Positions 16,927 through 25,059 of a stretch of DNA of 64,000 bases are shown one piece after another. The DNA is from Streptomyces sp. CC0208. GTDB lineage: Bacteria; Actinomycetota; Actinomycetes; Streptomycetales; Streptomycetaceae. The translations under genes were made by a program, and so were the position numbers. A model generated the notes under the pieces. It saw only the letters and a program-made list of their open reading frames with translations, searched no databases and was not told the origin of the DNA. Within the stretch, counting starts at the first letter, position 1, and the number at the start of each line of letters is the position of its first letter. Where the stretch lies: contig NZ_CP031969.1 of the NCBI RefSeq assembly GCF_003443735.1, forward strand, positions 8,556,001 to 8,620,000, given 5' to 3'.

Positions 16927-18480
16927 TCAGAGCGGGATGTTGCCGTGCCGGCGTTCCGGCATCGGGGCGCGCTTGCCGCGCAGCGCGCGCAGGGCACGGC
17001 AGATGTGGGCACGGGTGTCGCGCGGGGCGATGACGGCGTCGACGTAGCCGCGTTCGGCGGCGAGATAGGGCGTCCCGTGGGTGCTCTCGTAGGCGTCCAC
17101 GAGACGGGCCCGCAACGCTTCGGGGTCGTCGGCGGCGGCCAGTTCGCGCCGGTGCAGCACGCCCACCGCGCCCTCGGCGCCCATCACCGCGATCCGCGCG
17201 GTGGGCCAGGCGAGGTTGATGTCGGCGCCCAGGTGCTTGGAGCCCATCACCGCGTACCCGCCGCCGTACGCCTTGCGCACCACCACCGTCACCTTCGGCA
17301 CGGTCGCCTCGGCGTACGCGTACAGCAGCTTGGCACCCCGCCGGATGATCCCGGCCTGCTCCTGCCGGACCCCGGAGAGATAGCCCGGCACGTCGGCGAA
17401 GGTCAGCAGGGGAATGCCGAAGGCGTCGCAGAACCGTACGAACCGTGCGGCCTTCTCGGAGGCGTCGATGTCCAGGACCCCGGCCGCGTGCAGCGGCTGG
17501 TTGGCGACGACCCCGACGGAGGTGCCCTCGACGAGGGCCAGCGCGCAGATGATGTTCGGCGCGAACAGCTCCTGGACCTCCAGGAGTTCACCGTCGTCGA
17601 CGACCGCGCGCAGGATGTCCCGCATGTCGTAGGCCTGCCCGAGCCGGTCCGGCACGAGCTCGTCGAGCGGCACGCCGTCGGGCGGTGGCAGCGGGGCGTA
17701 CTGCGGTGGCCGCTCCAGGTTGTTGACGGGCAGGTACGACAGCAGCTCCCGTACCGTGTCCAGGGCCTCGGTCTCGTCGGCTGCGAGGAAGTGGGCGTTG
17801 CCGTTGAGGGAGTTGCTGGTGCGGGCGCCGCCCAGCTCCTCGGCGCTGGTGCGCTCCCCGGTGACCGCCTCGATGACGTCGGGCCCGGTGACGAACATGT
17901 GCGAGGCGCCGTCCACCATCACGGTGAAGTCGGTGATGGCGGGTGAGTAGGCGGCCCCTCCGGCACACGGGCCGAGGACGACGGAGATCTGCGGGATCAC
18001 CCCGGACGCCTGGACGTTGCGGCGCACCAGCTCGGCGTAGAGGGCGAGCGAGACGACGCCCTCCTGGATGCGGGCGCCGCCGCCGTCGTTGAGCCCGATG
18101 ACCGGGCAACCGGTCCTGAGGGCGAGATCCATCAGGGCCACGGTCTTCTCGCCGAAGGCCTCGCCCATGCTGCCGCCGAAGACCGTGGAGTCCTGGGAGA
18201 ACACGCAGACGGGGCGCCCGTCGACCGTGCCGTAGCCGGTGATCACACCGTCCCCGTAAGGGCGGTGGGCGTTGTCCCCGGTCGGCCGGGCTCGGACGAA
18301 CAGACCGGTCTCGGTGAACGAGCCGGAATCCAGCAGCAGGTCGATCCGCTCCCGGGCGCCGAACGTGCCGCGTCTTCTCGGCCTGTTCCCGGCCACGGCC
18401 TGCGCCCGGCGGGCTTCGAGCGCGAGGACGCGGTCGGCGGTGCGGTCGGGCAGACGTGTCGTCGTCACCTCTAGTGTCAC
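16927..18480 (-). CDS. acyl-CoA carboxylase beta subunit (AccD4/PccB-like carboxyltransferase)
   Basis: A 517-residue carboxyltransferase with both crotonase-like halves. GGARIQEGV and GPCAGGAAYSPA form the N-terminal oxyanion and acyl-CoA site. The C-terminal half has RKAYGGGY, GADINLAWP and the HGNIPL ending typical of PccB/AccD4-5. It transfers carboxylate from biotin to an acyl-CoA and, by context, should supply the carboxylated extender to the Pks13-like enzyme. Where PccB has Asp and AccB has Ile in AY-x-VM, this protein has Ala. No biotin-carrying alpha subunit or epsilon subunit is adjacent. GTG at 18480 is preferred (GGAGGTGGCT upstream); GTG at 18486 is the alternative. The gene ends 25 bases before the acyl-AMP ligase and leads the operon. 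Confidence 0.9.
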   Translation of the reverse strand: MTLEVTTTRLPDRTADRVLALEARRAQAVAGNRPRRRGTFGARERIDLLLDSGSFTETGLFVRARPTGDNAHRPYGDGVITGYGTVDGRPVCVFSQDSTVFGGSMGEAFGEKTVALMDLALRTGCPVIGLNDGGGARIQEGVVSLALYAELVRRNVQASGVIPQISVVLGPCAGGAAYSPAITDFTVMVDGASHMFVTGPDVIEAVTGERTSAEELGGARTSNSLNGNAHFLAADETEALDTVRELLSYLPVNNLERPPQYAPLPPPDGVPLDELVPDRLGQAYDMRDILRAVVDDGELLEVQELFAPNIICALALVEGTSVGVVANQPLHAAGVLDIDASEKAARFVRFCDAFGIPLLTFADVPGYLSGVRQEQAGIIRRGAKLLYAYAEATVPKVTVVVRKAYGGGYAVMGSKHLGADINLAWPTARIAVMGAEGAVGVLHRRELAAADDPEALRARLVDAYESTHGTPYLAAERGYVDAVIAPRDTRAHICRALRALRGKRAPMPERRHGNIPL

Positions 18481-18486
18481 AGCCAC

Positions 18487-18980
18487 CTCCGAAGTGGCCT
18501 TCGAATATGGCAGCGCCTCCGGCGCGGGCCGAGCCCAACGCCGGTCTGTTTGCGCGAGGTGAGTCCCGGGCGGCCGGCCTTAGTCCGTCAGTGACAAGGG
18601 CCCGTGCCGACGGAGGGCGCCCCTGTGCACTGCATTTGAGACAACCTGGCCTCGGCAAAGGTGCAGACCTATTTCGGGGGGAGGCCTTTTCGCAGGCCGT
18701 CGGATGCCGGGCGGATGAATCGAAGCACGTGAATGAGTCAGTTCTCCGATTCGGTTCGACCGGCCCGTTGATAGTTCAACGGAGGCGCTGCGACAATCCC
18801 GGTCCTGGCCTCGTCGTCGCCACCTCCCCGACCCCCAGGCAGACCGCCCTACAGGCTTGTTGCCCAGCGCGCAATTCGCATCACGTGAATTCCGCATTCA
18901 CGCATCCCCCACAAATCCGCACTGGACATGACTCCGGCGTGCCTTGAGGACACGACCGGCCGGCAGCGAAGAAGGTGCAT
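18487..18980. other. 494-base divergent intergenic region
   Basis: No credible gene is seen. The region is less GC-rich than its neighbours and must contain the promoters of the minus-strand lipid operon and of the plus-strand DUF485/symporter operon. The hexamer-extended motif CACGTGAAT occurs twice (about 18727 and 18881). No clear terminator or riboswitch was recognised. Confidence 0.5.
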
Positions 18981-19415
18981 GTGTCACGGCACTCCATGGG
19001 GCTCGGCGGGCCGCCGACCCCCTACGAAGCGGGCCCCGAACCGGCGGACCCGCACTCGGTGTCCCGCCGGCCCGCGTATCAGACGCTGCGCCGAAGCCAC
19101 CGGCGCTTCGGTGTCCGGGCCACGGCTGTCGCCGTCGGCGGGTTCCTGCTGTACGTCCTGCTGTCCAGCTTCGCGCCCGGCCTGATGAACACCCCCCTGA
19201 GCGGCCATCTCACGCTCGGACTGGCGCTGGGGCTCGGGCAGTTCGTGCTGATGGGCGTCGTCGTGTGGTGCTACCTCGTGCACATGCGCACCCAGGTCAC
19301 CCCGGTGGTCCGCGGTCTGCGCGGACTGGTCCGCCACCAGGAGACCGCGGCACGCGAACGCGCCGCCTTCGAGGCGCGCACGGCCTCGCGCGAGCAGGAG
19401 TTCCGCTCATGGTGA
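18981..19415 (+). CDS. DUF485 membrane protein (YjcH type)
   Basis: A 144-residue protein with an N-terminal soluble stretch, PAYQTLRRSHRRF, and then two transmembrane helices (AVAVGGFLLYVLLSSFAPG and LGLGQFVLMGVVVWCYLVHM). This is the DUF485 pattern of the small partner of acetate permeases. A basic/acidic cytoplasmic tail ends in REQEFRSW. GTG at 18981 is chosen because AGAAGG lies 5 bases upstream; GTG at 18975 is possible. It overlaps the symporter start by a few bases, as yjcH does with actP in other bacteria. Confidence 0.88.
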   Translation: MSRHSMGLGGPPTPYEAGPEPADPHSVSRRPAYQTLRRSHRRFGVRATAVAVGGFLLYVLLSSFAPGLMNTPLSGHLTLGLALGLGQFVLMGVVVWCYLVHMRTQVTPVVRGLRGLVRHQETAARERAAFEARTASREQEFRSW

Positions 19416-21001
19416 CGCTCGGCGCCTCCGTCGTGGACCGCGTCAGCCTCCAGCTGACGCTCGTGCTCTTCCTGTCCGTGGTCGTCGTGACCCTGTTCAC
19501 CGCGTTGCTGACCGCACCCCAACGCGACGAGATCGGCGAGTTCTACCTCGGCAACCGGGCCATGTCCCCGCTGCGCAACGGGCTGGCGATGTGCGGCGAC
19601 TACGTGTCGGCCGCGACCCTCCTGGGCAGCACCGGACTGGTCGCCCTGACCGGCTACGACGGACTGCTCTACCTGTGCGGCACCGCGGTCGCCTGGATGA
19701 TGGTCCTGCTGCTGATCGCCGAACCCCTGCGCAACACCGGCAAGTTCACCCTCGGCGACACCCTGGCGATACGCCTGACCCGCCTGCAGCGGCCGGTCCG
19801 TCTCGCCCTGGCGCTGTGCACACTGGCCGTCACCACCCTCTACCTGGTGGCCCAACTCGTCGGCAGCGTCGCCCTGCTGACCCAGTTCACCGGCGAACCC
19901 AGCCCCGCCACCCGGACCCTGTGCGTCATCGTCATCGGCACCGTCGTCATCGTCTACGCCGCCATCGGAGGCATGCCCGGCGCCACCTTCATCCAGGTCG
20001 TCAAGGCGGTCATGCTCATCTGCGGTGTCACCGTCGCCGGGGTGATGGTGATGCACCGCTTCGACTGGAACGTCGAGAACCTGCTGGCCGCCGCCGCGGA
20101 CAACAGCGGACAGGGTGCGCGGTTCCTGGAGCCCGGGCTGCGTTACGGGGGCAGCGTCACCAGCAAACTCGACTTCCTCAGCCTCCAGTTGGCCATCGTG
20201 CTCGGCCTCGCCGCCCTCCCGCACGTGATGATGCGCCTGCTCGCCCCGAAGTCGGTGGACGTCCTGCGCACCTCGGTGGTGTGGGCCATGGGCCTGGTCA
20301 GCCTCGTCTGTCTGGCGGCCGGCGTCCTGGGCCTCGGCGCCACCGCCGTCCTGGGCAGCGACACCATCGCGGACAACGACCGCACGGGGAACGCGGCCGT
20401 CCTGCTGCTGGCACACGAACTGGGCGGCGCCGTCCTGACCGCCCTGCTGTCCTGCCTCGCCTTCGTCACCCTCCTCGCGGTCGCCGCCGGCCTCACCCTG
20501 GCCGCCGCCTCCTCGCTCGCCCACGACCTCTACGGCGCGGTGATCCGCAAGGGCCGCGCGACGGAGACGGAAGAACTCGCCGTGGCCCGGCTCGCGGCGG
20601 CCGTCATCGGCGTTCTCGGTATGCTGCTCGCCCTGGTCTCCTGGGGCGCCAACTCCGCGACCCTGGCCTTCCTCGCCTTCGCCATCGCCGCGTCCGCCAT
20701 CCTGCCGACCCTCGTCTACAGCCTCTTCTGGCGGCGGTTCACCGCGCAGGGCGCACTCCTCAGTCTCTGCGGGGGCCTGCTCACCTCGGTCCTTCTCGTC
20801 GTCCTGTCACCGGTCGTCTCCTCCGCTCCCGCCTCGTTCTACCCGGACGCCGATTTCGCCTGGTTTCCCTTGCAGAATCCCGGAATCGTCTCGATCCCGG
20901 CCGGCTTCCTCCTCGGCTGGCTGGGTTCGATACTCGGCCCTCCGGAAGCAAAAGAGACATACGAGGACTTCGAAGTGCGCACCCTTGTCGGAGCCGACTA
21001 G
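19409..21001 (+). CDS. actP: cation/acetate symporter (SSS family, ActP type)
   Basis: A 530-residue sodium:solute symporter with about 13 hydrophobic helices. The early signature EFYLGNRAMSPLRNGLAMCGDYVSAATLLGSTG is characteristic of the acetate permease branch, and GLAALPHVMMRLLAPKSVDVLRTS is another conserved stretch. It imports short-chain carboxylates such as acetate with a cation. The start lies within the stop of the DUF485 gene (ATGGTGA at 19409-19415), giving tight coupling. AGGAG is 8 bases upstream. The C-terminal tail (ETYEDFEVRTLVGAD) is cytoplasmic. Confidence 0.92.
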   Translation: MVTLGASVVDRVSLQLTLVLFLSVVVVTLFTALLTAPQRDEIGEFYLGNRAMSPLRNGLAMCGDYVSAATLLGSTGLVALTGYDGLLYLCGTAVAWMMVLLLIAEPLRNTGKFTLGDTLAIRLTRLQRPVRLALALCTLAVTTLYLVAQLVGSVALLTQFTGEPSPATRTLCVIVIGTVVIVYAAIGGMPGATFIQVVKAVMLICGVTVAGVMVMHRFDWNVENLLAAAADNSGQGARFLEPGLRYGGSVTSKLDFLSLQLAIVLGLAALPHVMMRLLAPKSVDVLRTSVVWAMGLVSLVCLAAGVLGLGATAVLGSDTIADNDRTGNAAVLLLAHELGGAVLTALLSCLAFVTLLAVAAGLTLAAASSLAHDLYGAVIRKGRATETEELAVARLAAAVIGVLGMLLALVSWGANSATLAFLAFAIAASAILPTLVYSLFWRRFTAQGALLSLCGGLLTSVLLVVLSPVVSSAPASFYPDADFAWFPLQNPGIVSIPAGFLLGWLGSILGPPEAKETYEDFEVRTLVGAD

Positions 21002-21109
21002 GCGTTTTCTTCCCACTTTTCCGGGAACGGTGTGGCGGACACGTGGATATTTCGTCGACAGCGGAGCACGGCTTGCGGCAACAACGCCCGTGCAGTAATT
21101 AGGTGATGT

Positions 21110-21778
21110 ATGAACTTGTTCAACCGTGGCACCATGTTCCGCCGCACGGACCGCGCGGAAACCGCCGACGATTCCCAGTCCCCCACCGGGTCGTCGGGTA
21201 CTGCCACAGCCGTCCTTCCCGACCCCGGACTGGCGGCCCTGACCGGGGAGTGGGCCATCGACCCCGCACACAGCAGGATCGGCTTCTCCGTACGCCATGC
21301 CATGGTGACCACCGTGCGCGGGGCGTTCCTGGAGTACCAGAGCCGCCTCTACTTCGACGGCCGCGATCCGTCCCGTTCGAAGGCGGAGATCATCATCTCC
21401 ACCGGCAGCGTCGACACCGGAGTGGAACAGCGCGACGGCCACCTCGTGGGGCGGGACTTCCTGGACGCCGCGACCTACCCGCGCATGCGGTTCGTCAGCA
21501 CCGCCGTGGACGTGGTCGGCCCGGACGTGTACCGGATGACCGGCGACCTCACCATCAAGGCGACCACCCGTCCCGTGGTCCTGGAACTCACCTACATAGG
21601 CCATGTCACCGACCCGTTCGGCTACCAGCGGGCCGGCTTCGACGGCACCACCACCATCAACCGCTCCGAGTGGGGCCTGACCTACAGCACCCGGCTCGCC
21701 GAGGGCGGTGCCATGGTCAGCGAGAAGGTACGCCTGCAGTTCGACATCGCCGCGATCCGCACGCCTCCGGTCGGCTGA
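21110..21778 (+). CDS. YceI-family lipid-binding protein
   Basis: A 222-residue protein without a signal peptide. Residues about 45-215 form the YceI lipocalin-like beta barrel: GEWAIDPAHSRIGFSVRHAMVTTVRGAF, TGVEQRDGHLVGRDFLDAATYPRMRF, and GDLTIKATTRPVVLELTY. Family members bind polyisoprenoids or other long-chain amphiphiles. The first 40 residues are polar and low-complexity. It stands alone downstream of the acetate symporter and ends at a hairpin shared with the convergent P450 gene. Confidence 0.9.
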   Translation: MNLFNRGTMFRRTDRAETADDSQSPTGSSGTATAVLPDPGLAALTGEWAIDPAHSRIGFSVRHAMVTTVRGAFLEYQSRLYFDGRDPSRSKAEIIISTGSVDTGVEQRDGHLVGRDFLDAATYPRMRFVSTAVDVVGPDVYRMTGDLTIKATTRPVVLELTYIGHVTDPFGYQRAGFDGTTTINRSEWGLTYSTRLAEGGAMVSEKVRLQFDIAAIRTPPVG

Positions 21779-21799
21779 CCCGGGACCCGACGCTCGGAA

Positions 21800-21831
21800 C
21801 GGGCCACGGACTCGGACGAGTTCGTGGCCCG
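21800..21831. terminator. hairpin between convergent YceI and P450 genes
   Basis: Arms CGGGCCACG (21800-21808) and CGTGGCCCG (21823-21831) pair perfectly, with further CTCG/CGAG pairing inside the loop. Confidence 0.65.
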
Positions 21832-21850
21832 CTCCCGTGCTCAGGGGCTG

Positions 21851-23248
21851 TCAGCGCCCGCGCACCAGCCCGGCCAGATAGCGCCACAGCGACGAGCGCG
21901 GCCGTCCGGCGGCCTCGTCGGCCGGGGCGGCGCCGGCCGCCGCGGGCAGGGGCGGGGGAGGAGGCACGGGCTGGGCCGGCGTGCCCGAGACCGTGTACCG
22001 CACCGGGAGCGACCGCAGACCGCGCATGAACGGCGACGAGCGCCACGGCAGTTGGTCGACCGGCAACGACAACTCCAGCCCCGAGAGGCGCTCGAAGAGC
22101 CTGCTCACACCGATCGCCGCCGCGCCCCCGGCCAGTTCCCGGGCCGGGCACTGCCGCGGGCCGGCACCCCAGGACAGATGGGCCCGCGTGCTGATCGTCG
22201 ACTCGGGGCAGACCTTCCCCGCGAAGGCGGGATCCGCGTGCGCGGCGCCGACCGACACCCACACCGGATCGCCCGCCGCGACGGTGTAGTTGCCCAGCCG
22301 CATGTCCTTCAGCGGGAACCGCGGCACGAAGTTGATCAGCGGCGGCTTCTGCATCACCACCCGGTTCATGGTCTCCCTGATCAGCCCCGCCGACAGGCTG
22401 GCGCTCGCGGGGAGGTTGCCGGTGATGACCTCGACGACCGTGTTGGAGATCAGGATGCCGACATGGTCCGAGGTCATCCCGAGCAGCATCATCAGCTCGC
22501 GCGACAACTCCTCGACGCTCAGGCCGGGATGGGAGGCCAGCAGATAGGAGGGGAAGTCGTCGCCGGGCTCCTTCATCTTCCACGCGCCGAGCTCCGACAG
22601 CGTGGCCAGCAGGCGCTCCAGGGCGGGCCCCGCGTCCGGACCGGCGTCCAGCACCCGCCACATGTCCATCAGCGCGTCGTCGTGCTGCGAACCGGGGAAG
22701 CCGAGGAGATGACTGGCGACCATGAGCGGCAGCGGCCGCGAGAACTGCGCGGACAGATCCGCCCATCCGGTACGGCCGCCCTGGGTGAACAGGGAGATCA
22801 GTTCGTCGGCGTCACGGGTGATCTGCGCCTTGAGCCGCTTGGCCACCGGGTGCCGGGGGTCCTGGAAGGGCCGCAGGGCGGTGTCCCAGGCCACCTTCAG
22901 TTCCCGGTAGCCCTCACCGCCCTGGATCAGCACATGGTTGACGTCCAGCGACGGCGCGAGCGGCCAGTCCTCGGGCAGCCGCCCCTCGCGCCGCGCCCGC
23001 CAGTTCTCGAGCCCCTTGGGCCAGGCGTGGTCGTCACGGAGGACCTCGTAGGCCTCCTCGTAGCCCAGCACGAGCCAGACGGGCACTCCCAGCAGGTCGA
23101 CCGGCGCGACCGGGCCGTGTGCCTGGCGCAGCCGCTCGTACACGATCGCCGGGTCCCGTTCGTAGTCCCGGGTCATGAGCGGTTCGAGGCTCATCGACTC
23201 CAGCGACTCGTGGCCGGCCGCCGATCCGCTGTCCAGTTGAACCCCCAT
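21851..23248 (-). CDS. atypical cytochrome P450 (CYP157-like motifs)
   Basis: A 465-residue soluble P450. The heme loop is HLSWGAGPRQCPARELA with the thiolate Cys367, carrying Trp360 in place of the usual Phe and CPA instead of CxG. The I-helix reads LLGMTSDHVG (about 255-264). The K-helix, where ExxR is expected, reads RETMNRVV, giving E292-x-x-N295, so the nearly invariant Arg is absent at that position. Streptomyces CYP157 enzymes are known to lack ExxR. A proline/alanine-rich tail (PVPPPPPLPAAAGA) of about 40 residues follows the catalytic domain. No ferredoxin or conservon genes are adjacent. Substrate unknown. Confidence 0.9.
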   Translation of the reverse strand: MGVQLDSGSAAGHESLESMSLEPLMTRDYERDPAIVYERLRQAHGPVAPVDLLGVPVWLVLGYEEAYEVLRDDHAWPKGLENWRARREGRLPEDWPLAPSLDVNHVLIQGGEGYRELKVAWDTALRPFQDPRHPVAKRLKAQITRDADELISLFTQGGRTGWADLSAQFSRPLPLMVASHLLGFPGSQHDDALMDMWRVLDAGPDAGPALERLLATLSELGAWKMKEPGDDFPSYLLASHPGLSVEELSRELMMLLGMTSDHVGILISNTVVEVITGNLPASASLSAGLIRETMNRVVMQKPPLINFVPRFPLKDMRLGNYTVAAGDPVWVSVGAAHADPAFAGKVCPESTISTRAHLSWGAGPRQCPARELAGGAAAIGVSRLFERLSGLELSLPVDQLPWRSSPFMRGLRSLPVRYTVSGTPAQPVPPPPPLPAAAGAAPADEAAGRPRSSLWRYLAGLVRGR

Positions 23249-23361
23249 GACTTCCTTCCCTCGGTCAGGCGCTACGCAAGAGTAATGTGACCGCCTGCGC
23301 TGTATCCATGGCGGGGGGTGATTATTGATGCCTCGCTTCGGGAAGCCGGGGGCACGACGAA

Positions 23362-23385
23362 CGGCACCGTCCGAGGACGGTGCCG
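23362..23385 (-). terminator. hairpin terminator downstream of the GH53 gene
   Basis: Arms CGGCACCGTC and GACGGTGCCG (23362-23371, 23376-23385) with a CGAG loop, 20 bases past the galactanase stop on the minus strand. Confidence 0.65.
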
Positions 23386-23405
23386 CTCCGGTGCGAAGTC
23401 GTCCC

Positions 23406-24527
23406 CTACGGGGTCCACTTGATGTTCGGGTTCACATGGCCGGTCCAGTTGAAGACGGCCATGTTGTCCCAGCCGTTGCCGCTGTTGTTGACGTCGGCCG
23501 GGTCCCAGCCGTTGCCGGTCACGGCGTACCAGGTGGGCTCCCAGTAGAAGACCCCTATCGCGCCGTTGCTGCGGGCCGCGTTCTGCACGGCGGTGAAGTT
23601 GTCCGCCTGGCCCTGCCAGCTGAGCGGGTAGCCCGAGCAGCCCGTCGTGATGGAGTTGGCGGTGCTGTCCGCGTTGGCCGAGGTGAACGGGTAGGCCGTC
23701 TCGGCGATGACCACGTCCTTGCCGTACCGGGACTTCATGTCGGCGACGACACTGCCCATGTTGGCGATCGTGCCGTGCCACGGGCAGTAGTAGGACAGCC
23801 CGGTGATGTCCCAGTTGACGCCCTTGGCCTTGATGCCGTCGTAGAACCAGCGGGCGTTGGCATCACTGTCGGCGTCGGCGGTGTGGATGATCACCTGGGT
23901 GGCGCTGTTGCACGCCTTGGTCGCGTTGTAGCCCGACTTGAGCAGCAGACTGAGGTTGGTGAAGTCGTTGTTGACGACCTTGCCCTCGTTCCACAGCATG
24001 CCGACGTTGATCTCGTTGCCGATCTGCACGCTGTCCGGGGTGGTGCCCTGCGACTTGAGGCTGTTGCAGACGTCGTACGTGTAGTTGTAGACGTCGGTCT
24101 GCAACTGGCCGATCGTGTGGCCGGCCCAGGCCGCGGGCTTGTTCTGGTTGCCCGGGTCCGCCCAGGTGTCCGAGTAGTGGAAGTCGACCAGCAGCTTCAG
24201 CCCCTTGGCCTTCACCTGCTTCGCGTACGACAGCACCTTGGCCTTGTTGTTGTAGCCGCTGGCGGGGTTGTTCCACACCCGCAGGCGGACGTAGTTGACG
24301 CCGAGGCCCTTGAGGATGTCCAGCGGGTCCTTGGCGGTGCCGCTCGCGTCGTAGTACTTGGCACCGAGGTCGAGGGCGCGCTGGGCGGTCGACACATCGG
24401 CACCGCGCATGGTGAGCGTCCCGGCGGCGGAGGCGCTGGTGGACGTGGTGAGCAGGGATGCGGGCAGGGCGAGTGCCGCCAGGAGCATGGCGGTCCTCGC
24501 GAGGCGGCGCGGACCTGTGACGGTCAT
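23406..24527 (-). CDS. secreted GH53 arabinogalactan endo-beta-1,4-galactanase
   Basis: A 373-residue glycoside hydrolase. Signal peptide about residues 1-35 (ARTAMLLAALALPASLLTTSTSASA). GH53 signatures: MRGADVSTAQRALDLGAKYYD, NYVRLRVWNNP, VDFHYSDTWADPGNQNKP, acid/base Glu in IGNEINVGMLW and nucleophile Glu in VVIAETAYPF. It cleaves beta-1,4-galactan side chains of pectin. The start is ATG 24527 because AAGGAGGT lies 4-5 bases upstream; an in-frame ATG at 24554 has none. It is monocistronic, with a recognisable promoter, an overlapping LacI-like operator upstream and a hairpin downstream. Confidence 0.93.
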   Translation of the reverse strand: MTVTGPRRLARTAMLLAALALPASLLTTSTSASAAGTLTMRGADVSTAQRALDLGAKYYDASGTAKDPLDILKGLGVNYVRLRVWNNPASGYNNKAKVLSYAKQVKAKGLKLLVDFHYSDTWADPGNQNKPAAWAGHTIGQLQTDVYNYTYDVCNSLKSQGTTPDSVQIGNEINVGMLWNEGKVVNNDFTNLSLLLKSGYNATKACNSATQVIIHTADADSDANARWFYDGIKAKGVNWDITGLSYYCPWHGTIANMGSVVADMKSRYGKDVVIAETAYPFTSANADSTANSITTGCSGYPLSWQGQADNFTAVQNAARSNGAIGVFYWEPTWYAVTGNGWDPADVNNSGNGWDNMAVFNWTGHVNPNIKWTP

Positions 24528-24566
24528 CCCGACCTCCTTGTCTGACATGACCATGTGGATGACGTC

Positions 24567-24606
24567 TGGGAACGCTCACAGTAGGAGTCGGCGTCAGGGT
24601 TGTAAA
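24567..24606 (-). promoter_or_regulatory. promoter and LacI/CebR-like operator of the GH53 gene
   Basis: On the minus strand -35 TTTACA (24601-24606) is followed after 17 bases by -10 TACTGT (24578-24583). Directly overlapping is TGGGAACGCTCACA (24567-24580), which matches the CebR-type palindrome TGGGAGCGCTCCCA at 12 of 14 positions. Placement over the start-site region fits sugar-induced repression of the galactanase. Confidence 0.5.
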
Positions 24607-24663
24607 TACATGCGTCGGGCGCATTTCTACGTGGTTAAAGAGGTGCTGGCCGAGCGTCTTTCA

Positions 24664-24721
24664 TGTGTACGTACACAGACTGAGTGCGTACGCCCGCTGC
24701 CCTCTATGCGTGTCGCGCATA
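24664..24721. promoter_or_regulatory. cluster of three palindromes upstream of the HTH/polymerase-like operon
   Basis: Within 58 bases lie a perfect 14-base palindrome TGTGTACGTACACA (24664-24677), the 8-base palindrome GCGTACGC (24686-24693), and TATGCG-N5-CGCATA (24705-24721). They end 32 bases before the small HTH gene. Likely operators for the HTH proteins; a replication or processing role is also possible given the neighbouring genes. Confidence 0.45.
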
Positions 24722-24753
24722 CGCGGTGCGTCCGGAGTGGTAGGTTCCACGCC

Positions 24754-25059
24754 ATGCGGATGACGCTCGACGAGCGGGTGCGGTCGGCGGTGGCCGCCCT
24801 CCTGTACGCGACCGGTGAGTCGCAGACGGAACTGGCCTGCGCGCTGGGGGTGAGCCAGGCACAGGTGAGCCGTCGTCAGTCCGGCACCGCCGCCTGGAGC
24901 CTGGCCGACTGCGACGCGGTGGCCGCGCACTACGGCATCGACCCGCTGGACCTCCTGGCCGGTCCGACCCGGGCCACCGAGACACTGCCCGCCCAGCGGC
25001 GCCGCGTCCCCGGCCGTGTCGTACGCCCCGCGGCCGCTCCGGACGGGGGAGTGCGATGA
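24754..25059 (+). CDS. small helix-turn-helix protein
   Basis: A 101-residue XRE-like DNA-binding protein. The HTH covers about residues 18-45 (YATGESQTELACALGVSQAQVSRRQSG), followed by a short helix pair (ADCDAVAAHYGIDPLDLL) and a basic, proline-rich tail. The ATG at 24754 is followed by a second in-frame ATG at 24760; neither has a strong RBS. Its stop overlaps the start of the next gene (ATGA at 25056-25059). It is the first gene of the cassette and probably represses it through the upstream palindromes. Confidence 0.8.
   Translation: MRMTLDERVRSAVAALLYATGESQTELACALGVSQAQVSRRQSGTAAWSLADCDAVAAHYGIDPLDLLAGPTRATETLPAQRRRVPGRVVRPAAAPDGGVR

Noticed and set aside
18580-18897. A 105-codon minus-strand frame in the lipid operon leader
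   Set aside because: No RBS, unusual composition and no homology; the region is more likely promoter DNA.
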